Positions 45,425 to 53,904 of a stretch of DNA of 64,000 nt are shown piece after piece. The position numbers were made by a program, and so were the translations under genes. Under the pieces are notes generated by a model. It saw only the letters and a list, made by a program, of their open reading frames with translations. It had not been told where the DNA came from and did no database searches. The stretch comes from Streptomyces sp. CMB-StM0423. GTDB lineage: Bacteria > Actinomycetota > Actinomycetes > Streptomycetales > Streptomycetaceae. The stretch covers positions 6,637,001 through 6,701,000 of the forward strand of contig NZ_CP025407.1 of the NCBI RefSeq assembly GCF_002847285.1, read 5' to 3'. The number at the start of each line of letters is the position of its first letter. Positions within the stretch are counted from its first letter, which is position 1.

Positions 45425-46873
45425 GTGTCCGACCAGATTGCCGACAAGTCCCCTTCGCCAGCGCCGAGTTCCGGGGGCCTGGAGAGTTTCTTCCGCATAC
45501 GTGAGCGCGGGTCCACCGTCGGACGGGAGATACGCGGTGGACTCGCCACCTTCTTCACCATGGCGTACATCCTCGTGCTCAACCCGATCATCCTCAGCGG
45601 TGCCGAGGACAAATACGGCAACCAGCTCGACTTCGGTCAGCTCGTCACCGTCACCGCCCTCGTCGCCGCCGTGATGACCGTGCTCATGGGGGTGACCGCC
45701 AACCTCCCGCTCGCGCTCGCCGCCGGCCTCGGCATCAACGCCGTCGTCGCGTACCAGATCGCCCCGCTCATGACCTGGCCCGACGCGATGGGGCTCATCG
45801 TGCTGGAGGGCATCATCGTCTGCCTCCTCGCGGCCACCGGCGTGCGCGAGGCCGTCATGAACGCCATCCCGCAGCCGCTGAAGGTCGCGATCAGCGTGGG
45901 CATCGGCATGTTCATCGCCCTCATCGGCTTCATCGACGCCGGCTTCGCCACCCGTATCCCGGACATCGCCGACACCACCGTCCCGCTGCAGCTCGGCAGC
46001 ACCGGGTCGCTCAGCGGCTGGCCGGTCGTCGTCTTCTGCGCCGGTGTGCTGCTCACCGTCTCGCTGCTCGCGCGGGGCGTGAAGGGCGCGATCCTCATCA
46101 GCATCCTTGCGATGACGGTCGTCGCCATCGTCATCAACTCCCTCGCCGACATCGCCGACGAGGCATGGGGTCTGACCGTCCCGGACTGGCCCGGCGACGT
46201 GGTCGAGGCCCCGGACTTCGGGCTGCTCGGCGAGTTCAGCTTCTTCGGGGCGTTCGACGAGGTCAGCGCCGTGACCGTGGTGCTGCTCGTCTTCACCCTC
46301 TTCCTCACCGACTTCTTCGACACCATGGGCACGGCGGTCGGCGTCACCAGCGAGGCCGGCCTCCTCGACGAGCAGGGCCGCGTGCCGCGCCTGGGCCGCC
46401 TCCTCTTCGTCGACGGCCTCGCCACCGTCTTCGGCGGCGCCGCCTCCGGCTCCTCCAGCACCAGCTACATCGAGTCCGCCGCAGGCGTCGGTGAAGGCGC
46501 CCGCACCGGCCTGGCCAACCTCGTCACCGGCGGACTCTTCGCGCTGGCCCTCCTCTTCACCCCGCTGGCCCTGGTCGTCCCCTCCCAGGCCGCGGCGCCC
46601 GCGCTGATCGCGGTCGGCTTCCTGCTGATGACGCAGGTACGCCACGTCGACTGGACCCGCTACGAGATCGCCGTCCCCGCGTTCCTCACGATCGCCGTGA
46701 TGCCGTTCACGTACTCGATCACCAACGGGCTGGGCGCCGGCTTCATCGCGTACGTGCTCCTCCAGACGGTCATGGGCCGCGCACGGAAGGTGCACCCGCT
46801 GATGTGGGCGGTGTCGGTGCTGTTCGTGATCTACTTCGCGATCGAGCCGATCGAGGACCTGCTCGGGGTCTGA
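45425..46873 (+). CDS. AzgA-like guanine/hypoxanthine permease (NCS2)
   Basis: 482 residues, about 13 membrane segments. FFTMAYILVLNPIILSGAED, the TDFFDTMGTAVGVTSEAGLL motif and GSSSTSYIESAAGVGEGART are those of the GHAP (AzgA/PbuG) subgroup of proton-coupled nucleobase transporters. GTG start at 45425 with AGGAG 9 nt upstream. No purine riboswitch fold is recognised in the 164-bp leader. Unrelated to the flanking pectate lyase remnant. Confidence 0.93.
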   Translation: MSDQIADKSPSPAPSSGGLESFFRIRERGSTVGREIRGGLATFFTMAYILVLNPIILSGAEDKYGNQLDFGQLVTVTALVAAVMTVLMGVTANLPLALAAGLGINAVVAYQIAPLMTWPDAMGLIVLEGIIVCLLAATGVREAVMNAIPQPLKVAISVGIGMFIALIGFIDAGFATRIPDIADTTVPLQLGSTGSLSGWPVVVFCAGVLLTVSLLARGVKGAILISILAMTVVAIVINSLADIADEAWGLTVPDWPGDVVEAPDFGLLGEFSFFGAFDEVSAVTVVLLVFTLFLTDFFDTMGTAVGVTSEAGLLDEQGRVPRLGRLLFVDGLATVFGGAASGSSSTSYIESAAGVGEGARTGLANLVTGGLFALALLFTPLALVVPSQAAAPALIAVGFLLMTQVRHVDWTRYEIAVPAFLTIAVMPFTYSITNGLGAGFIAYVLLQTVMGRARKVHPLMWAVSVLFVIYFAIEPIEDLLGV

Positions 46874-46910
46874 GGGGCGATGTCAGACCCCTCCCGTAGC
46901 GTCCGTGGGC

Positions 46911-47966
46911 ATGGAGAGCGTCGAACTGAGCGAGTTCGTCCCGGACTTCGAGGCGGCCGTCGGCCGGGTCGCGGAGACGGGCGAGCGGGTGCGGATCACG
47001 GACGGCGGCGAGCCGGCGCGGGTGCTGCTCGCGGCGGGCGAACTGGCCGAGCTGGAGCACTTCGCGCAGCGCGCCGGCGACTACGGCACGCTGCCCCGGA
47101 TCCGGCCCCGCCCCACGGACGAGCGGTGGCGCCCGTTCGGCCCCGAGGAGCAGGGCCCGTACACGCGGTTCGTCCACAGCGACGGGGTGCGGATGACGTT
47201 CCGGCGGGGCCACGAGGTGGTGGCGGAGCTGAAGTCGGCGGCCGAGTGCGCGTGGGTGGACGAGCGGGCGCGCCTCGGCCGCCAGGGCTACATGTCGCCG
47301 AAGCAGGCGGCGGCGTTCGAGGAGTTCCTCGCCCGCCGGCCGCCCGTCGGCGACGGCATCGCGTGGATCGCCGAATCGTGGCTGGGGGACGAGCCCTTCT
47401 CCGTGCTCGACTTCGTCAAGGGCCGTGAGCCCGAGGAGGTCGCGCTCGCCTACGGGGCCGACCCCGGGGACCTCGCGGCCGGCCTGATGCTGCACGAGGT
47501 GCGCGAGCGGGACCTGCGCGACGGCGCCGGGGAGTTCATGCGCGTGCTCGCCTTCGGCGGGGTGGGCGAGTGGACGTGGCTGGGCTACCTCTCCGACGAC
47601 TGCGGCGGCCGCCTCACGCCGCCGCCCGCGGAGCAGGTCAAGCTGGTCTCGTGCGCGTGCCAGGCCAAGTACGACTTCCGTTACTGCAGGGACGGGGAGT
47701 ACCAGGGCCCGTACCCGACCGAGGACGACCTCGGGCCGCCCTCGTCCGCGTACCAGATCAACTGGTACACCCCGGGCGAGATGCCCTTCGTCCCCGACGC
47801 ACCGCTCGGCTTCCTCAACGTGCACATACGCCGCGCGGAGGAACTGACCCACTGGACCGACCCCGTGGAACTGTTCTTCGCCGGCCTGGAACGCGCCCTC
47901 GGCCTGGCCCTCCCGCGCCAGAACCTCACCACCGGCCACGTACGCTGCGCCCGCCTCACCGCCTGA
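46911..47966 (+). CDS. Fusion of a Phd-antitoxin-like domain and a DUF6461-like domain
   Basis: 351 residues, no membrane helix. Residues ~1-50 (VELSEFVPDFEAAVGRVAET, then RVRITDGGEPARVLLAAGEL) read like a Phd/YefM antitoxin fold, where the N-terminal strand and the VxITxxGxPxAVL hairpin dimerise and bind DNA. The rest includes GIAWIAESWLGDEPFSVLDF and VKGREPEEVALAYGADPGD, like DUF6461 proteins of actinobacteria. There is no Phd C-terminal toxin-binding tail and no toxin gene next to it. ATG at 46911. It meets the transposase fragment at its 3' end, with overlapping stops. Confidence 0.6.
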   Translation: MESVELSEFVPDFEAAVGRVAETGERVRITDGGEPARVLLAAGELAELEHFAQRAGDYGTLPRIRPRPTDERWRPFGPEEQGPYTRFVHSDGVRMTFRRGHEVVAELKSAAECAWVDERARLGRQGYMSPKQAAAFEEFLARRPPVGDGIAWIAESWLGDEPFSVLDFVKGREPEEVALAYGADPGDLAAGLMLHEVRERDLRDGAGEFMRVLAFGGVGEWTWLGYLSDDCGGRLTPPPAEQVKLVSCACQAKYDFRYCRDGEYQGPYPTEDDLGPPSSAYQINWYTPGEMPFVPDAPLGFLNVHIRRAEELTHWTDPVELFFAGLERALGLALPRQNLTTGHVRCARLTA

Positions 47967-48111
47967 TGAGGCAGCAGCCGAGATTGAGGAACGCTTCGTG
48001 GATACAGGCCCGCCGTTCCCAGCGGGTCCGCAGGCGTCGGAAGGCGTGGAGCCGGGCGAAGGCGCGTTCTGCGTCGATCCATCCGCCGTCGTTCCATGGT
48101 CGCACGCCCCA
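47956..48111 (-). pseudogene. IS5-family transposase C-terminal fragment
   Basis: Read on the minus strand, codons up to the TGA at 47956-47958 encode ERAFARLHAFRRLRTRWERR followed by ACIHEAFLNLGCCLI, the typical end of IS5-type DDE transposases (with the terminal Glu helix). An in-frame stop at 48112-48114 precedes it and no upstream catalytic part is present. It is a scar of an insertion sequence. No clear terminal inverted repeats or target duplication were recognised. Confidence 0.82.
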
Positions 48112-48226
48112 TCAGCCCGGCGGCGTAGCCGAGTTCCCTCCGTAGAGCGATCCACCGCCCACCGGTGGCTGCGATCGTCTTGATCGAACGGGTCCGCCAG
48201 CGGCCTGCCGAATCAGGGGATCACAC

Positions 48227-48856
48227 ATGTCGTCTGCTGCACACCGTGATAATTCCGTTGCCGCTCGGCCCGGTCGGTTCCGCGTCGCCTGGCAGGCGGC
48301 CCACGAACCCCTCCCCGGCGTGTCCCCACGCCTGCGACTTACCGCATATGCCGTTCCTCTGGTCGTTCTGCCCTCAAGCCTGTGGCGGCTTCCGGTGGCG
48401 TTCGACCAGGGGAGCGGCTGGGGGGAGCGGCTGTACATCCTCTCCCTCTCTGTCGTCTCCGAGCTTCTCGCCTTCACCGCGATAGGGCTGATCGCCCGCT
48501 GGGGCGAGGTGTTCCCGCGCTGGATCCCCGGTCTGAGTGGCAGCCGGGTCCCGACGAAAGCAGCGGTCATCCCAGCCGCCCTCGGAGCCACGATCCTTAC
48601 CCTCGCGTTCACCGTCCTGGCGATCGTCAACGAGATCCAGGGCACGACGATCCGCGGCGACGACCGGCCCAGCAACTTCCCCGCCGAGGCCGGTGGGTGG
48701 GAAGCCGCCTGGTTCTACGTCTGCTACACACCTCTGATCCTGTGGGGACCGCTCCTGGCCGTGCTGACCCTCGCCTACTACAAGCGCCGCCGCGGTACCC
48801 GGCGCGGCACAGCGCAGCAAGATCCCGAACCGGCATCACGAGTTCAATTCCGGTAA
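48227..48856 (+). CDS. Membrane protein of unknown function
   Basis: 209 residues, four hydrophobic helices (about 40-58, 73-92, 114-136, 162-182) with short loops and a basic tail. No family recognised. ATG at 48227 with AGGGGA upstream. Codon use is a little less GC-biased than neighbours (more A/T third positions), and it lies between a transposase fragment and an orphan S1 gene, suggesting acquired DNA. Confidence 0.6.
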   Translation: MSSAAHRDNSVAARPGRFRVAWQAAHEPLPGVSPRLRLTAYAVPLVVLPSSLWRLPVAFDQGSGWGERLYILSLSVVSELLAFTAIGLIARWGEVFPRWIPGLSGSRVPTKAAVIPAALGATILTLAFTVLAIVNEIQGTTIRGDDRPSNFPAEAGGWEAAWFYVCYTPLILWGPLLAVLTLAYYKRRRGTRRGTAQQDPEPASRVQFR

Positions 48857-48951
48857 CGCGAAGAAGCGGTCGGTGCTGCGTACTCTGCCGGGGCGGAAGG
48901 TCGGGCGTCGTGGAGGTTCGGCAGGCGGCTTCTGCGTGCCATGATCGGTGC

Positions 48952-49503
48952 GTGAGCGAGTACTCGTGGCCTTCCGACAACGGCCGGTTCCACGCAGTGG
49001 GTTCCGCCGCGGCGTGGCTTGAGACGGTTCGCTCTCTGCCCGTCGGTGCCTCGATCGCCGGGGAGGTCACCGGTCGACAGCCCTTCGGTGCCTTCCTTTC
49101 CCCTGACGGCCACCCTGAAGCCGTTGGCCTGGCCAGAGTCGACAGGATGCCCAGGTGTATGGAACTGCCGGCCGTGGGACAGGTCGTCACCGGTGAGGTC
49201 GTCTGGCATGCCGAGCACAATCACCAGGTGGGCGTCACGCTCCGCGAGTGGGCTGAGCACGAGGACCTGCTCCCTCGGTTCGCGGAGCGTGTCGGGCAGG
49301 TCGTCACCGGGCGGGTCACGAAGATCGCGCCGATCGGCTTCTTCGTGCGCATCGCCGACTGCGTCGAAGGGCTCGTTCCGGCCACCGAGCCGGCCGCGGA
49401 CATGGCGACGGGCGTCCGCGAGGGACAGGACATGTCGGTGCGGATAGTCGCCGTCGACCTGGATCGGAGCCGTGTCGTCCTGGCTGCTGAAGGCGTCGCC
49501 TAG
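48952..49503 (+). CDS. S1 RNA-binding domain protein
   Basis: 183 residues with two S1-like OB units: a first (residues ~25-95, GASIAGEVTGRQPFGAFL and VTGEVVWHAEHNHQVGVTL) and a second clearer one (residues ~108-180, VGQVVTGRVTKIAPIGFFVR, then DCVEGLVPATE). Probably binds RNA or ribosomal components; many Streptomyces genomes have such short S1 proteins of unknown role. The start is uncertain: GTG at 48952 is used, an in-frame GTG at 48910 is an alternative. Confidence 0.75.
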   Translation: MSEYSWPSDNGRFHAVGSAAAWLETVRSLPVGASIAGEVTGRQPFGAFLSPDGHPEAVGLARVDRMPRCMELPAVGQVVTGEVVWHAEHNHQVGVTLREWAEHEDLLPRFAERVGQVVTGRVTKIAPIGFFVRIADCVEGLVPATEPAADMATGVREGQDMSVRIVAVDLDRSRVVLAAEGVA

Positions 49504-49622
49504 GAGTGCTCAGGTGCGGCTTGCCGGTGTACCCGCCGCGCGGGCCGCGGGATCCCATGTGGCGTCGGCCGTGGTCCGCGTGGCTTGCATCTGACGTCGG
49601 CGTGAGGTTCTAGCGTGGGGGT

Positions 49623-49638
49623 CTCGGCACGTGCCGAG
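49623..49638. promoter_or_regulatory. Palindrome upstream of the quinone oxidoreductase gene
   Basis: Perfect 16-bp CTCGGCACGTGCCGAG, centred on CACGTG, about 60 bp upstream of the ATG and just after TAGCGT (49611-49616), a plausible -10 element. Position over the expected transcription start suggests an operator, but no neighbouring regulator is obvious. Confidence 0.5.
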
Positions 49639-49695
49639 CGATCAGCCCACGATCGTACGAGCGGCCGGGTCGGGCCGTGGGGAAGGCAGAACGTC

Positions 49696-50601
49696 ATGCG
49701 TGCAGTCCGGTATCACGAGTACGGCGGTGTGGAGACCCTCGTGGTCGAGCAGGTGCCGGAGCCGCATCCCGGGCCCGGGGAGATCCGGATCCGGGTGGCG
49801 GCGGCCGCCGTCAATCCCGTGGACTGGAAGGTGCGTTCCGGGGCGGCGCGGGACGTGGTCCCCGTGGAGCTGCCCGCGATTCCCGGGCGGGACGCCGCCG
49901 GGGTGGTGGACGAAGTCGGTGCGGGGGTGCAGGGGGTGGACGTCGGGGAGCGGGTCTTCGGGCTGGGCGGTACCACGGGGGCGACCGCCGAGCTGGCCGT
50001 GCTCTCGGCCTGGGCGCCCGCGCCCCGTACGTGGACCGACGAGGAGGCCGCCGGTGCCGGGCTGGTCGCCGTGACGGCGCTGGGCGGGCTGAAGGCGCTC
50101 GGTCCGCTGCGGGGGCGTACGTTGCTCGTCGAGGGGGCCGCCGGAGGCGTGGGCAGTGCCGCGGTCGAGTTCGCGGCGGCCGAGGGCGCCACCGTCATCG
50201 GGACGGCCGGCGAGCGCAACCACGACTTCCTCACCTCCCTCGGAGCCGTTCCCACCACCTACGGCCCCGGTCTCGCCGAGCGCCTCGGCACCCTCGCTCC
50301 CGACGGCGTCGACCTCGCGCTCGACACCGCGGCCTCCGGGTCCCTGGCCGGTCTCGTCGCCCTCGTGGGCGACCCCGCCCGCGTGGCCACGATCGCCGAC
50401 TACGCCGGCGCGCAGCGCCTGGGCGCGCACTGGGCCCAGGCGGAGAACGACCCCGCGCTTCTCGCCGAAGCCGCAGAACTCGGCCGGCAGGGCCGCTACA
50501 CGCCGCGCATCGAGCGGACCTACCCGCTCGAAGAGATCGCCGACGCCCACGCCTACGCCGAGCGCGGGCACACGCGGGGGAAGGTCGTCGTCCGCGTCTG
50601 A
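49696..50601 (+). CDS. Zinc-independent NADPH:quinone oxidoreductase-like protein
   Basis: 301 residues, MDR superfamily. GroES-like N-terminus (GEIRIRVAAAAVNPVDWKVR), then a Rossmann fold with LLVEGAAGGVGSAAVEFA and IGTAGERNHDFLTSLGA. No zinc-ligand Cys pattern, so the QOR/zeta-crystallin type. Likely reduces quinones or enones with NADPH. ATG at 49696 starts the typical MRAVRYHEYGG. Converges with the two-component genes. Confidence 0.88.
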   Translation: MRAVRYHEYGGVETLVVEQVPEPHPGPGEIRIRVAAAAVNPVDWKVRSGAARDVVPVELPAIPGRDAAGVVDEVGAGVQGVDVGERVFGLGGTTGATAELAVLSAWAPAPRTWTDEEAAGAGLVAVTALGGLKALGPLRGRTLLVEGAAGGVGSAAVEFAAAEGATVIGTAGERNHDFLTSLGAVPTTYGPGLAERLGTLAPDGVDLALDTAASGSLAGLVALVGDPARVATIADYAGAQRLGAHWAQAENDPALLAEAAELGRQGRYTPRIERTYPLEEIADAHAYAERGHTRGKVVVRV

Positions 50602-50614
50602 GGCCCCGGAGCAC

Positions 50615-51355
50615 TCAGCCGGGGGTGACGAAGCCCGACTCGTACGCGGCGATCACCGCCTGCGTGCGGTCCCGGGCGCCCAACTTGGCGAGCAGCGCGG
50701 CGACATGCGACTTCACCGTCGCCGCGCCGATGTCCAGCCGGGCGGCGATCTCCGCGTTCGTCAGACCCTGCGCCATCAGCCGCAGCACGTCGGCCTCGCG
50801 GTCGGTGAGCCGGGCGCGGAGCGCGGTGGTGCGGCGGGTTCTGGCGTGTGCGGCGGCCAGGGCGCGGACGGCGGCGGGGTAGAGGAGGGAGTCGGTGCGG
50901 GCCACGAGGCGTACGGCCTGGACCAGGTCGGCTGCCCCCGCGCGCTTGAGCAGGAAGCCGGCGGCGCCGGCGCGGAGCGCGTCGTAGACGTACGAGTCGT
51001 TCTCGAAGGTCGTGACGACGATAATGCGGGGCGGTGCGGGCATCGTGCGCAGGAGTTGTTCGGTGGCGCGGATGCCGTCGATCTCCGGCATGCGTACGTC
51101 CATCAGCACGACGTCGGGCTCCAGGCCGCGTACGACCGACACCGCCTCGGCGCCGGTGGCGGCTTCGCCGACGACGGCCAGGTCGTCTTCGGCGGAGAGG
51201 ATGGCCCGCAGTGCGGTACGCACCATGCGCTCGTCGTCCGCGAGGACGATGCGGAGCGGCCGCGCGCCCGGCTGCGCGGCGGTGTGCGCCTCACGGGCCC
51301 CGGATCGCGGCGGTCGCGGCGGCTCTTCCGGGTCTTCGCGCGGCTCGTCGTTCAC
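50615..51355 (-). CDS. NarL/LuxR-type response regulator
   Basis: 246 residues. Receiver domain with phosphorylatable Asp86 in DVVLMDVRMPE and the conserved Lys in GFLLKRAGA; C-terminal LuxR HTH with LTDREADVLRLMAQGLTNAE. The first ~40 residues are a Pro/Glu/Arg-rich extension. GTG start at 51355 overlaps the kinase stop by 4 bp (GTGA). Third gene of the membrane protein-kinase-regulator operon; likely regulates that operon or nearby genes, targets unknown. Confidence 0.94.
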   Translation of the reverse strand: MNDEPREDPEEPPRPPRSGAREAHTAAQPGARPLRIVLADDERMVRTALRAILSAEDDLAVVGEAATGAEAVSVVRGLEPDVVLMDVRMPEIDGIRATEQLLRTMPAPPRIIVVTTFENDSYVYDALRAGAAGFLLKRAGAADLVQAVRLVARTDSLLYPAAVRALAAAHARTRRTTALRARLTDREADVLRLMAQGLTNAEIAARLDIGAATVKSHVAALLAKLGARDRTQAVIAAYESGFVTPG

Positions 51356-52587
51356 AGCGGGAGCCTCGCCGTCAGCCGCCAGCCCTGGTCGTACGGGCCC
51401 GCCTCCGCGGCGCCGCCGAGCAGCCGCGCGCGTTCGGCGACCCCGCGCAGCCCCCGCCCGCCGCGGTCGGCGGTAGCCGTCCCGCGCGCGGTCTCCGGTA
51501 CGTCGTTCTCCAGCACGATCCCCAACTCTCCCTCCGCCACCGCGATCCGCAGTCGTACCGGCACCGGGCCCGCGTGCCGCAGGGCGTTCCCCAGCCCCTC
51601 CTGGACGATCCGGTACGCCCCCCGCGACGCCGGCCCCGGCAGCGCCGCCGTATCCGCGGCCACGTCCGCCTCCACCGTCGCCCCCGCCGCCCGGGTGCGC
51701 TCCAGCAGCGCGTCGAGATCGCGGGCCAGGTCGGGCGCCGGTACGTGGCCGGGGCCGGAGCCGGGGCCTGGACCGGCGGCGTCTTCCTGCCGGAGCAGCC
51801 CCAGCACCGTGTCCAGTTCCGCGACCGCCGAGCGGGTCGTGCCCTCGATCGCCGCCAGCGCCTCCCGTACGAAGTCCGGGTCCCGGTCGAAGACCCGCCG
51901 TGCCGCGCTCGCCTGCAGGGTGACCGCGCTCAGCGCGTGCCCGACCGAGTCGTGCAACTCCCGCGCGAGGCGGTTGCGGCGGGCCAGGTCTGCGGCGCGC
52001 TCCTCGGCTGCGGCGAGCCGGTCGGCCGGGGTGGGGCCGAGGAGCGCGGGGGCGGCGCGGGCCAGCAGCACTCCGGCGGCGGCCGCGGCGGCGGTGAGCC
52101 CGGCCAGCAGTGCCAGGCCGAGCGGCGGGGCGGTCCACGCGGGCACCGCGAGCAGCCCCCAGTCCCGCTCGCGCAACGCGCGCCAGAACGGCGTTGCGAG
52201 CAGCACCACCGCCATCGGCGGCACCGCCAGCGTCGCCCCGCTGACCAGTGCCCCCAGCCCCACGTGCAGCGTGAACCACCCGGCAGTCCGCCGCCGCGCC
52301 GCCCACGACCGGTCCAGGCCGGCGGGCGGCAGCCCGCCCGGCACCCGGCACAGCGCCTGCGCGGCGGAGGTCTCCAGCGTCCGCACCATCGGGAACGCCA
52401 GCGGCGTCACCGCCACCAGGGGCAGGGCCAGCAGGTACGCCACGACTTGCCAGCCCAGGCTGCGGAAGGTGTCGACATCATGACCAGCGACCTGGAGCGC
52501 CACGCTGACCAGCAGGAAGTACGGCATGAGCAGCGCCCCGCCGAGCAGCAGATGCGCCCAGCGCAGTCGTACGACCCCCGCCGGCAC
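51352..52587 (-). CDS. HisKA_3-type sensor histidine kinase
   Basis: 411 residues. Membrane part with four to five hydrophobic segments in residues ~10-185, then the DHp helix with LARELHDSVGHALSA (His212) and an HATPase with AYRIVQEGLGNALRHAG and GGRGLRGVAERARLLGG. NarX/DesK-like group, partner of the adjacent regulator. Begins 3 bp after the stop of the upstream membrane protein gene, so translation is probably coupled. Confidence 0.94.
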   Translation of the reverse strand: MPAGVVRLRWAHLLLGGALLMPYFLLVSVALQVAGHDVDTFRSLGWQVVAYLLALPLVAVTPLAFPMVRTLETSAAQALCRVPGGLPPAGLDRSWAARRRTAGWFTLHVGLGALVSGATLAVPPMAVVLLATPFWRALRERDWGLLAVPAWTAPPLGLALLAGLTAAAAAAGVLLARAAPALLGPTPADRLAAAEERAADLARRNRLARELHDSVGHALSAVTLQASAARRVFDRDPDFVREALAAIEGTTRSAVAELDTVLGLLRQEDAAGPGPGSGPGHVPAPDLARDLDALLERTRAAGATVEADVAADTAALPGPASRGAYRIVQEGLGNALRHAGPVPVRLRIAVAEGELGIVLENDVPETARGTATADRGGRGLRGVAERARLLGGAAEAGPYDQGWRLTARLPL

Positions 52588-52590
52588 GGA

Positions 52591-53790
52591 TCAGCCCCGC
52601 CGGGGCAGCGGCGAGCCCGCGGGTGCCGGGCCCCGCGCGGGACCGGCGGGGGCTGCGGGGGCTGCGGGCACGGCGGTCGGCTCCGGCCCGGCGCCTCCGG
52701 CGGACGCCGCGCGAGCGGCGGACGGCGGGCCACCCGCGGCTGCCGCCGCCGCGCCCGCTCCGGTGCTCCGGGACGGAGCCATGGATCCCGCCCGCCCCGG
52801 CCCGTCCGCGGCTGCCACGTCCCTGCCCGCCGCCGCGCGCTCCGCGAGCAGCGTGGCGCCCACGGCGAGGACCAGCAGGCCGGTGATCATGCCGCCAGCG
52901 TAGGCGAGGTTCATCGGCTGGGTCGGCTGCCTGTCGCCCCGTACCGGGTTCTCCGTGACCAGCGACGCGAGCAGCATCCAGCCGCTCCACGCCGCCAGCG
53001 CCGCCCCGCCGGTCCAGCCCAGGGCCACGGCCGTCGCCAGGCGGGTGTGCGGGCGCGGGCGGTGGGCGAGGAGTACGGCGCCCGCCGCGGCGGCCAGCGC
53101 GAAGGCGACCTGGATCGCCTCGTTCACCTGGAGGTTCGCGGAGCGCTGCCCGACGAGGTGGCCGGACAGGCCCGCCGTCGACCCCAGCGCCCAGCTCAGG
53201 TGCAGCCCCGCGACCGGCAGTGCGACGACCACGGCGAGCACCGCGAGCACCCGCTGCGCCGGCCCGGTGGGCGACGGGGGCAGGCCGGCGAGCCGGCCGC
53301 GGACCAGGTGGCCCCAGCGGTCGCGTACGTACAGCGCGAACAGCCAGCCGAGCGCCAGCGCCTGCACGCCGAAGCCGGTGTACACGACGGTGAACACCCA
53401 CTCGTCCAGGAACGGCTCCCCGTCGTCCGCCCCGGCGCCGCCGCCGAAGAGGCCGATCACCGCCTGCAGCGGGAAGCCCACCACGATCGGCGTGAGCAGC
53501 CCGGTGGCGACCCACAGCGGCAGCACGACGAGCCACGCCGGGATCCGGCGGCCCCACGGCCGCGTCAGCGCGAAGGCCAGCACGATGACGGCCGCGTCCA
53601 TGAGGACCGTGAGGGAGTTGACGGCGGCCATGGTGCCGCGCTTCTCCAGCAGTTCGCTGCCGGCCGGGATGCCGACCGTGCTGCCGGCGATCCAGGCGGT
53701 CTTCAGCGACAGGTACGGCAGGCAGGCGACGGCGGCGACGAGGCGCAGCGCGCGTGCGGTGCGAGTGGGGTGCGGGTCGGTGACGTCCAT
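52591..53790 (-). CDS. Polytopic membrane protein of a three-gene two-component operon
   Basis: 399 residues, about nine membrane helices (first near residues 12-30, last near 290-312), followed by an ~85-residue Pro/Ala/Gly-rich cytosolic tail. No known family recognised. It is the first gene of the operon, with the sensor kinase starting 3 bp downstream, so it may supply the signal input or be the protein whose activity the system controls. ATG at 53790. Confidence 0.7.
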   Translation of the reverse strand: MDVTDPHPTRTARALRLVAAVACLPYLSLKTAWIAGSTVGIPAGSELLEKRGTMAAVNSLTVLMDAAVIVLAFALTRPWGRRIPAWLVVLPLWVATGLLTPIVVGFPLQAVIGLFGGGAGADDGEPFLDEWVFTVVYTGFGVQALALGWLFALYVRDRWGHLVRGRLAGLPPSPTGPAQRVLAVLAVVVALPVAGLHLSWALGSTAGLSGHLVGQRSANLQVNEAIQVAFALAAAAGAVLLAHRPRPHTRLATAVALGWTGGAALAAWSGWMLLASLVTENPVRGDRQPTQPMNLAYAGGMITGLLVLAVGATLLAERAAAGRDVAAADGPGRAGSMAPSRSTGAGAAAAAAGGPPSAARAASAGGAGPEPTAVPAAPAAPAGPARGPAPAGSPLPRRG

Positions 53791-53904
53791 GCGTTCACAT
53801 TCCCGCCCGGCCCCCGTCCCGTACGTCGCCCGCGCCGACGATCCGCCTCCGCCGCGTGGCGGAGACGCCCCGCCGCCCGGTCGTACGCTCGGGAGCGGGC
53901 CGGC

